Assembly (NCBI GenBank): GCA_014647935.1
Contig: BMQD01000005.1
Location: forward strand, 1 to 64,000
From: Planomonospora parontospora
GTDB lineage: Bacteria; Actinomycetota; Actinomycetes; Streptosporangiales; Streptosporangiaceae
DNA: 64,000 nucleotides
Direction: 5' to 3'
The notes below the pieces were generated by a model, which was not told the origin of the DNA, made no database searches, and saw only the letters and a program-made list of their open reading frames with translations. Positions 58,497 to 64,000 of this stretch are shown here, in pieces. A program made the position numbers and the translations under genes. Each line of letters opens with the position of its first letter. Positions within the stretch are counted from its first letter, which is position 1.

Positions 58497-59825
58497 TCAG
58501 CGGGACGCCTCCACGGCGGCGCGGGCGACGATCCGGGCGGCCAGCACGTGTTTGCACGGCCCGCGGGAGCCGCGATGGTCCCACCACCACTCGCAGGTGC
58601 AGGAGCCGTCGGTCAGCGAGACCCGGCGCGCGCCGCCCGTGGTGCGGACGGTGGCCAGCTCGCCTTCGAGGTGCACGGCGCCCGCGTCGACGAGCTTGCG
58701 CGCCTTGGCCAGCCGCGGGTTGAGCAGGATCACGTTGTCCTTGTCATAGGGCAGCTCGCGGTGGAAGTGGGCGGCCTCCGACAGGTCGTAACCGACCCGG
58801 CCGGCGACGCCGAGCCGCGTCAGCGCGGCCCGCACCCGGTCGGCGGGGATGCCCGCGCGGTCGGCCAGCAGGCCGATCTCGACCTCGGGCTCGAAGTTGA
58901 GCAGCATGCCCACCACGTCGGCGTCGTCCTCGGCCTCGTCGGTGGCCAGGTCGTCGAGCACCGCGCCCTCTCCGGAGAAGCCCCGCCAGCGCTCCGGTGA
59001 GAGGGTGAGCGTGTAGCGCATGCCCGGCAGCTCCAGCTCCCAGGCGCTGGAGGCGTCGTCGGCCGGGCCGTACACCCGGAGGGACTTCGCGAAGCGCAGC
59101 AGCGGCAGGAGGGTGCCGAGCCGGTTGGGGCCGGCGAGCCGGACCGAGCCCGGGACCTGGCGGTCGGAGACCTTCAGGTCCCGCCCCGCCTGTGCCACCC
59201 ACACCGTGCCCTTCCTGGGCAGCCCGCGCAGGAACCGGACCGCCGCCATGCCTGCCAGCTCACCGCGCCGGTCCATGCCCGAGGCGATGACCTGGACCTC
59301 GGCGAAGCCGCGCAGCCAGCGCTCGGGCAGCGGCACCTTCTTCTCCACCACCGCGCCGTCCATCGTGGTCACGACCAGCTCGTCGAGCCCGACCCCCAGG
59401 TGCAGCGGGTCACGCGGGCCGATGCGCGCCAGCGCCTCCCGGAGCGGCGCGTTCACGTCGACGTTGGTGGTGCCCCGGTCGAACACCTCGCCGTCGAGCG
59501 CGCCGCTCAGCAGATCGAGCCGGGCGTACACGCCGCCGCAGGCCGAGAACGACTCGAACCGCAACCGGTCCCCGTTGCACGTCACCACCGGGTCGCGCAC
59601 CCAGCCGGGCCGCGCCTGCGGCTGGTGGTAGCGGGCCAGCGCCACGTCGGCGACGCCGAGCAGCGCCGCCGCGGCGGGGGCCGCCTGGGTCACCACACCG
59701 CTGAAGAACCGGGGGGCCACGGCCGGGCCGGACAGGGCCCGCCCGCCGGAGGTCGCCAGTCCGAGGCGACCGTCGACGAGGGAGGAGGGCGCGGCGTACG
59801 TGTACGCCTGCGTCGCTGAAGTCAT
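58497..59825 (-). CDS. SWIM zinc-finger protein
   Basis: 442 aa from the ATG at 59825 (MTSATQAYTYAAPSSLVDGRLGLATSGG), the usual family start. Most of the protein is a beta-rich repeat region (YARLDLLSGALDGEVFDRG, VVTTMDGAVVEKKVPL, TVWVAQAGRDLKVSDRQ). The SWIM motif CTCEWWW...GPCKH (C-x-C-xn-C-x-H) is near residue 415-430, ending VLAARIVARA. SWIM domains bind DNA or proteins. In relatives such genes sit with MoxR/VWA genes; none are seen here. The 299-bp gap after its stop (58198-58496) has no supportable gene. Confidence 0.88.
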   Translation of the reverse strand: MTSATQAYTYAAPSSLVDGRLGLATSGGRALSGPAVAPRFFSGVVTQAAPAAAALLGVADVALARYHQPQARPGWVRDPVVTCNGDRLRFESFSACGGVYARLDLLSGALDGEVFDRGTTNVDVNAPLREALARIGPRDPLHLGVGLDELVVTTMDGAVVEKKVPLPERWLRGFAEVQVIASGMDRRGELAGMAAVRFLRGLPRKGTVWVAQAGRDLKVSDRQVPGSVRLAGPNRLGTLLPLLRFAKSLRVYGPADDASSAWELELPGMRYTLTLSPERWRGFSGEGAVLDDLATDEAEDDADVVGMLLNFEPEVEIGLLADRAGIPADRVRAALTRLGVAGRVGYDLSEAAHFHRELPYDKDNVILLNPRLAKARKLVDAGAVHLEGELATVRTTGGARRVSLTDGSCTCEWWWDHRGSRGPCKHVLAARIVARAAVEASR

Positions 59826-59870
59826 GGCCTGGACGTTAGATCGCCCCACCGACAAACCGGCGTGGCGGAT

Positions 59871-59938
59871 CCGGCCTCGCCCGCCCTCGGATCCACGGTC
59901 ACGGACCCGGCCTCGCCCGCCCTCGGATCCGCGGTCAC
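59871..59938. repeat. 36-bp tandem duplication across the LysR stop
   Basis: Copy 1 59871-59906, copy 2 from 59907 to about 59938, almost identical. The second copy contains the LysR stop (59935-59937). Confidence 0.82.
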
Positions 59939-60870
59939 CTCACCTCGGGCTCGAGGGCGGTGAGATCGGCCGCGAGGTAGCGGGCGGCGGTGTGGACGGC
60001 CCGCAGGGTCACCGCGACGGCGGGGCGGTGCACGCTGGAGGCGCGGACGACCGCGTGCACGTCGCGGCCGGCCGGAGTGCCGGGGATCTCTCGGACGGCG
60101 ATGCCGCGCACGCCCGCCGCCAGGGCCAGGGCGGGCACCGCGGCGATGCCGACGCCCTTGGCGACCAGGCTGAGGACGGTGCTCAGCCCTTCGAACTCCC
60201 ACGGCACCGGACCGGCCCCGCCGACCTCGGCCATCATGCGGTCGACGGCCATCCGGGAGGGCTCGCCGTCCGGGGTGGCCATCCACGGCTCGTCGCGCAG
60301 CTCCGCCAGGTCGACCGGCTCGTCCGGTGAGGCGAGGCGGTGCGTGCGCGGCACCACGAGCACCAGCGGGTCGCGCAGCAGCGGGAAGACCCGCATGGTC
60401 TCCGACTCGCGCATCCGGCCGTACCAGTCGTCCACCACGGCGATGTCGGCCGTGCCCGACTGGACCTCGCGGGCGCCCCGCCCCGAGCGGCCCTGCACCA
60501 TCCGGAGGGTCAGCGCGGTGTGGCGGCGCAGCAGCCGGGCCAGGGCGGGCGCGAAGGCCACGGCTGCGGTGGGGAAGGCGGTGACGGTGACCCGGCCCGA
60601 CGGGGTGCCCGCCTGGGCGGACAGATCGGACTCGGCGGCCTCCACCATGGCCAGGATGCGCTCGGCGTGCTCGACGAGGCGGCGGCCCGCGTCGGTCAGC
60701 TCGGCGCTGCGGGCGGTCCGGTCGATCAGCGTGGCGCCGGACTCGCGCTCCAGCGCGGCCAGTTGCTGGGAGACCGCCGACGGGCTGTACCCGAGGGAGG
60801 CGGCGGTCGCGGCGATGCTCCCCTTCCGGGCGAACTCGCAGATCAAGGCCAGGCGGCGCAGGTCGAGCAT
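59935..60870 (-). CDS. LysR-family transcriptional regulator
   Basis: 311 aa, ATG at 60870 with AAGGAG. The N-terminal HTH reads LRRLALICEFARKGSIAATAASLGYSPSAVSQQLAALERESGATLIDR, then the linker helix. The effector domain has SGRVTVTAFPTAAVAFAPALARLL, REVQSGTADIAVVDDWYG and LVAKGVGIAAVPALAL. It is divergent from the aminotransferase at 60967 (96-bp intergenic region), so it probably controls that gene. A 36-bp tandem repeat (59871-59938) covers its stop codon. Confidence 0.93.
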   Translation of the reverse strand: MLDLRRLALICEFARKGSIAATAASLGYSPSAVSQQLAALERESGATLIDRTARSAELTDAGRRLVEHAERILAMVEAAESDLSAQAGTPSGRVTVTAFPTAAVAFAPALARLLRRHTALTLRMVQGRSGRGAREVQSGTADIAVVDDWYGRMRESETMRVFPLLRDPLVLVVPRTHRLASPDEPVDLAELRDEPWMATPDGEPSRMAVDRMMAEVGGAGPVPWEFEGLSTVLSLVAKGVGIAAVPALALAAGVRGIAVREIPGTPAGRDVHAVVRASSVHRPAVAVTLRAVHTAARYLAADLTALEPEVR

Positions 60871-60966
60871 CGGATCTCCTTACGGCCACCCACATGAATC
60901 GAAGCTTGTCGTGATGCCTCCATCCCACCACGCTGGGAACGTTCCGCACCACAGGGGGGAATCATC

Positions 60967-62226
60967 ATGAACATCACCGTTTCCGCCACTTTGGCGGCAA
61001 ATGAGGAAATCGACCGGCGACGGCGCGCGGGCCACCGCGTGTTGAACCTCGCCTTCGGCGAGGCGGGCCTGCCGGTCCACCCCGCACTGCAGGAGCGGCT
61101 CTCCGCCGCGGCCGGGCAGAACGGGTACGGACCGGTCGCGGGAGCCGCCGCGCTGCGCGAGGCGGCGGCCGGATACTGGACCCGCCGGCGCCTGCCCACC
61201 GACCCCGGGCTCGTCGTCTGCGGCCCCGGCAGCAAGCCCCTGCTGTACGGCCTGCTGCTCGCGATCGGCGGCGACGTCGTGCTGCCCGTGCCGAGCTGGG
61301 TCAGCTACGCCGCCCAGGCCGAGCTGGCCGGGGCGCGCTCCCTGCCCGTCCCGGCGCTTCCCGGCGGGGGCGGCGCGCCGGACCCGGAGCGGGTGGTCCC
61401 CGCCGTCCTGCGGGCCCGCGCCGCGGGCCGGGACGTGCGCTCGCTGCTGGTCACGCTCCCCGACAACCCCAGCGGGACGCTCGCGGGGGCGGACACGGTC
61501 AAGCAGCTCGCCGAGGTCGCCCGCGAGCTCGACCTGGTGATCGTCTCCGACGAGATCTACCGCGACCTCGTCCACGACCCGGACGCCGGCTTCCTCAGCC
61601 CCGCCGAGGCGGCTCCCGAACGCACCGTCGTCACCAGCGGGCTCAGCAAGAGCCTGGCCCTGGGCGGCTGGCGGATCGGCGTGGCCCGGCTGCCCTCCGC
61701 CCGGCTGCGCGACCGGCTGCTCGCGGTGGCCAGTGAGATCTGGTCCAGCCCGGCCGCCCCCGTCCAGCAGGCCGCCGCCTACGCCTACACCGAGCCCCCC
61801 GAGCTCGTCGAGCGGATCGGCCGCAGCAGGCGGCTGCACGCCGCGGTCGCGCGGGCGGTGCACGTCCGGCTCACCGCGGCGGGCGTGCGGACCGCCGCTC
61901 CACAGGGGGGCTTCTACCTCTACCCGGACTTCACCGGCCGCCTGGACCCCGCCGGGGCCGGCCGGGACGTCTCCACCTCCGCCGGGCTGGCCGCGCTCCT
62001 GCTCGACGCGCACGGTGTCGGCGTGCTCCCGGGGCACGCCTTCGGCGACGATCCGGCGGCGCTCCGGGTCCGGATGGCGACCAGCCTCCTGTACGGCGAG
62101 ACCACCGAGCAGCGGCTGGCCGCGCTGAGCACCCCGGACCCCCTCGCGCTGCCCTGGATCGCGGCCTCCCTCGCCCACCTCGGCGAGGCCCTCGACGGCC
62201 TGGTCGCCCCGCGCTCCGCCCGCTGA
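60967..62226 (+). CDS. PLP-dependent aminotransferase, class I/II
   Basis: 419 aa, ATG at 60967 with AGGGGGG. Fold-type I motifs: LNLAFGEAGLPVHPALQERL, YGPVAGAAALREAAAGYWTRR, VCGPGSKPLLYGLL, LVTLPDNPSGTL, VIVSDEIYRDLVH (Asp/Tyr to PLP), the Schiff-base Lys K228 in TSGLSKSLALGGWRIG, and a C-terminal Arg in LRVRMATSLLYG. The amino donor and acceptor are unknown. It is probably regulated by the divergent LysR. Confidence 0.92.
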   Translation: MNITVSATLAANEEIDRRRRAGHRVLNLAFGEAGLPVHPALQERLSAAAGQNGYGPVAGAAALREAAAGYWTRRRLPTDPGLVVCGPGSKPLLYGLLLAIGGDVVLPVPSWVSYAAQAELAGARSLPVPALPGGGGAPDPERVVPAVLRARAAGRDVRSLLVTLPDNPSGTLAGADTVKQLAEVARELDLVIVSDEIYRDLVHDPDAGFLSPAEAAPERTVVTSGLSKSLALGGWRIGVARLPSARLRDRLLAVASEIWSSPAAPVQQAAAYAYTEPPELVERIGRSRRLHAAVARAVHVRLTAAGVRTAAPQGGFYLYPDFTGRLDPAGAGRDVSTSAGLAALLLDAHGVGVLPGHAFGDDPAALRVRMATSLLYGETTEQRLAALSTPDPLALPWIAASLAHLGEALDGLVAPRSAR

Positions 62227-62422
62227 GGAGGACCGCCGCCGGGCCGTACGTCTCAGTTTGGAGAAGGCCCGCCGGAGCGCGCGGACCGCGTGCCGGAGGA
62301 CACCCTTCTGAGCTGCGGTTTCATCCGTCCCTCGCGATCGGTCAGGCGCTTTCCCGGACGCTCACGAAGATGTCCCGCGCCATTTGGCATTGAGCGTCGC
62401 AGAGAGCCCTCATCATGTGCTC

Positions 62423-63067
62423 ATGCCCGCTTTTGTCACCCTGTCCGGGCGCCTCGTGCGCCTGGAGCCGCTCAGCCTCGCGGCCGTCGACGACCTCGTC
62501 GCCGCGGCGGGTGAAGACCGTACGACGTACGGGTTCACCCGCGTCCCCCATGGCCGGGACGAGATGGCCTCCTACGTGGAGGCCGCTCTGGCTGAGCAGG
62601 CGGAGGGCCGCACGATGCCCTTCGCCATCCGGTGGCTGCACACCGACCGAATCGTCGGTGCCACCCGTCTCATGAACCTGGAGTACTGGCAGGGCCCCAT
62701 GCCCTGGCCGCCGGGCGCGCGTGGAGCGGTGGGCGAGGTCCCGTCCGTGGCGGACATCGGTTACACCTGGCTGGCCGCCTCGGCCCAGGGGACCGGCGTC
62801 AACCGGGAGAGCAAGTACCTGATGCTCTCGCTCGCCTTCGAGACCTGGCAGGTCCACCGTGTCACCCTCAAGGCGGACGTGCGGAACGCACGCTCCCGGG
62901 CCGCCATCGAAGCCCTCGGCGCACACCTCGACGGTGTACGGCGGGCGGAGAGCCGAGGCGCCGACGACACGGTCCGAGATACCGCGTTCTACTCGATCCT
63001 GAGTTCCGAATGGCCGCTCGTGCGAGAACGCCTGCACGAGCGGCTCGGACTCGTCGAGGCCGCGTGA
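62423..63067 (+). CDS. GNAT acetyltransferase (RimJ/RimL-type)
   Basis: 214 aa from the ATG at 62423; there is no ribosome site. A TTGAGC / 17 bp / TCATGT promoter (62390-62418) places the transcript start at the ATG, so it is likely leaderless. The protein starts VTLSGRLVRLEPLSLAAVDDL. ADIGYTWLAASAQGTGVNRESKYLMLSLAFE is motif A, and VHRVTLKADVRNARSRAAIEALGAHLDGVRR is motif B. This is the RimJ/RimL-like family; the substrate is unknown. Confidence 0.87.
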   Translation: MPAFVTLSGRLVRLEPLSLAAVDDLVAAAGEDRTTYGFTRVPHGRDEMASYVEAALAEQAEGRTMPFAIRWLHTDRIVGATRLMNLEYWQGPMPWPPGARGAVGEVPSVADIGYTWLAASAQGTGVNRESKYLMLSLAFETWQVHRVTLKADVRNARSRAAIEALGAHLDGVRRAESRGADDTVRDTAFYSILSSEWPLVRERLHERLGLVEAA

Positions 63068-63090
63068 ACGTCACCGCAACTTCGAAATAG

Positions 63091-63237
63091 TGACTCCTCC
63101 GCTCCCTGAAGGGAGCGGCTTCTCGCTTTCCTCTGTCGAGGTAGGCGACGGACAAGCCCTGCCCGTTTCAAGCAAAAAACCGTAACAGGGAAGCGACTCC
63201 CCTGCCGGGCGAACCCGGCAGTCCCCTCGCTAGATCT
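63091..63237. mobile_element. Possible IS200/IS605-like non-coding relic
   Basis: A short structured, gene-free segment. Hairpin CCGCTCCCT-GA-AGGGAGCGG (63099-63118) is followed by an A-rich run (AAAAAAC at about 63175) and a second hairpin CTGCCGGG-CGAA-CCCGGCAG (63202-63221), ending TCGCTAGATCTG. It resembles from memory sequence flanking TnpB-type elements in actinomycetes. There is no transposase ORF. The identification is tentative. Confidence 0.35.
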
Positions 63238-63244
63238 GATGGAG

Positions 63245-63284
63245 AAAGGCCCGCTCGGAATTCATTCCGGGCGGGCCTTTTCCA
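63245..63284 (+). terminator. Intrinsic terminator
   Basis: 17-bp stem (63245-63261 / 63264-63280, one mismatch), 2-nt loop, ending CCTTTT. It terminates transcription from the left. The rest of the gap to 63505 shows no gene. Confidence 0.85.
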
Positions 63285-63505
63285 TCGGCGGCACCCCCTG
63301 CCGCCACCACCCCCGTCAACCGGGCACGGCCGCCCCCGTAGGGGCCGTGCTCGGCTGCGACACCAGCGTCCCGCCCGGGGTTCAACGCCCGATCAACGGC
63401 CGATCAACGCTCCGACTGGCCGGTCGTCCAGGCGAGCTATGGGGCGAGGGACAAAGGATCTATTATTTGGTCATAAAACTTCCCATTAGGGTGGAGATAC
63501 CGGAC

Positions 63506-64000
63506 ATGGCTGCACAGGACGGCGACAACGGCCTGCGCTTCGCCGTACTCGGCCCCGTCCAGGCCTGGCGCGATGGCGCCGAGCTGGACCTGGGCACCCC
63601 GTTGCAACGTTCCATTCTGGCGATGCTGCTGGTCCGCGAGGGGCGGGCCGTGACACCCGCCGAGATGATCGACGGCGTCTGGGGGGAGGAGGCCCCTCCC
63701 CGCGCCCTCGGCGCGCTGCGCACCTACGTCTCCCGGCTGCGCGCCGTGCTCGAACCGGACCGCTCCCCCCGCACCCCGCCGACGCTGCTCACCTCGGTCG
63801 GCCGGGGCTACGCGCTACGACTGGCCGGGGCCTGGTTCGACCTGAACCGCTTCGAGGCCGGGATCCAGGAGGCGGAGGCGGCCCGCCGTGCCGGGGACCC
63901 CGGCGGGGCGGCCGGGATCCTGCGCGCGGCGCTGGCGCTGTGCACCGGCGAACCGCTGGCCGGAGCCGTCGGCCCCTACGTCGAGCACCAGCGTGACCGG
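63506..64000 (+). CDS. SARP/BTAD-family (AfsR-like) transcriptional regulator, N-terminal part
   Basis: 165 codons to the window edge, ATG at 63506 with GGTGGAG upstream (a GTG at 63491 is in frame). The N-terminal OmpR-type winged helix reads RFAVLGPVQAWRDGAELDLGTPLQRSILAMLLVREGRAVTPAEMIDGVWGEEAPPRALGALRTYVSRLRAVLEP, with wing LLTSVGRGYALRL. The start of a BTAD domain follows (WFDLNRFEAGIQEAEAARRAGDPGGAAGILRAALALCTGEPLAG). Such proteins activate antibiotic clusters or carry NB-ARC/TPR extensions; what follows is outside the window. Confidence 0.92.
   Translation, partial: MAAQDGDNGLRFAVLGPVQAWRDGAELDLGTPLQRSILAMLLVREGRAVTPAEMIDGVWGEEAPPRALGALRTYVSRLRAVLEPDRSPRTPPTLLTSVGRGYALRLAGAWFDLNRFEAGIQEAEAARRAGDPGGAAGILRAALALCTGEPLAGAVGPYVEHQRDR

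Noticed and set aside
58207-58590. 127-codon minus-strand frame after the SWIM gene
   Set aside because: The first part overlaps the SWIM coding sequence. The remaining stretch has no start codon with a ribosome site and an Arg/Pro-rich composition without motifs.

Overview
The window is GC-rich (about 70% or more by eye) and densely packed. It carries a multi-repeat chaplin-type protein, a DUF5703 protein, a SCO5389-type protein, a SARP/BTAD regulator, F420-type LLM oxidoreductase and WYL regulators, and the core order topA / MFS-Tmk fusion / holB. This points to a filamentous actinobacterium, most likely Streptosporangiales (Streptosporangium/Nonomuraea-like). All product names come from reading the translated sequence; no database search was possible.

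Layout. 1-11.2 kb: 5' part of a chemoreceptor-like protein, alpha/beta hydrolase, SulP transporter, MarR regulator divergent from a secreted SMP-30-like protein, several membrane or secreted proteins of unknown role, a WYL regulator divergent from a VOC protein, and tRNA-Thr(CGT). 11.2-17.5 kb: a signal-peptidase-like lipoprotein, a metallophosphoesterase, a PSP1 protein, a sigma factor with an FtsX-ECD-type membrane partner, and a GT4 glycosyltransferase pair. 17.7-26.1 kb: conserved block of holB, MFS-Tmk fusion, membrane metallophosphoesterase, topA and DUF5703. 26.5-33 kb: five-repeat chaplin-like surface protein, membrane protein, M20 peptidase, tRNA-Leu(GAG), DHA2 exporter, GNAT.

33.5-42.7 kb is a same-strand run of six or seven genes: a membrane-anchored protein, a huge low-complexity secreted protein, a sigma-like/zinc-finger/TM/beta-domain fusion, an EspI/MinD-like ATPase, a bitopic membrane protein, a Pro/Glu-rich exported protein and a GH16-like protein. 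I read it as a candidate undescribed cell-envelope or secretion-associated locus.

45.8-51.7 kb is a tightly coupled operon: OleA/KAS III-like thiolase, GT2, cytochrome P450, adenylate-forming ligase, OleD-like reductase. It has the logic of an ole-type (acyl condensation, ketoreduction, activation/lactonisation) pathway without OleB, and is linked by two tiny bridging ORFs. Two LCP-family proteins lie on either side.

53.3-64 kb: a VapBC-like module, DUF2867 protein, CooC/MinD-like ATPase with a SCO5389-type protein, LLM oxidoreductase, rnhB, SWIM protein, LysR divergent from an aminotransferase, GNAT, a possible IS200/IS605-like relic, and the start of a SARP/BTAD regulator.

A recurring feature is short tandem duplication (about 9-59 bp units, 2-5 copies), both at gene borders and in frame inside enzymes.
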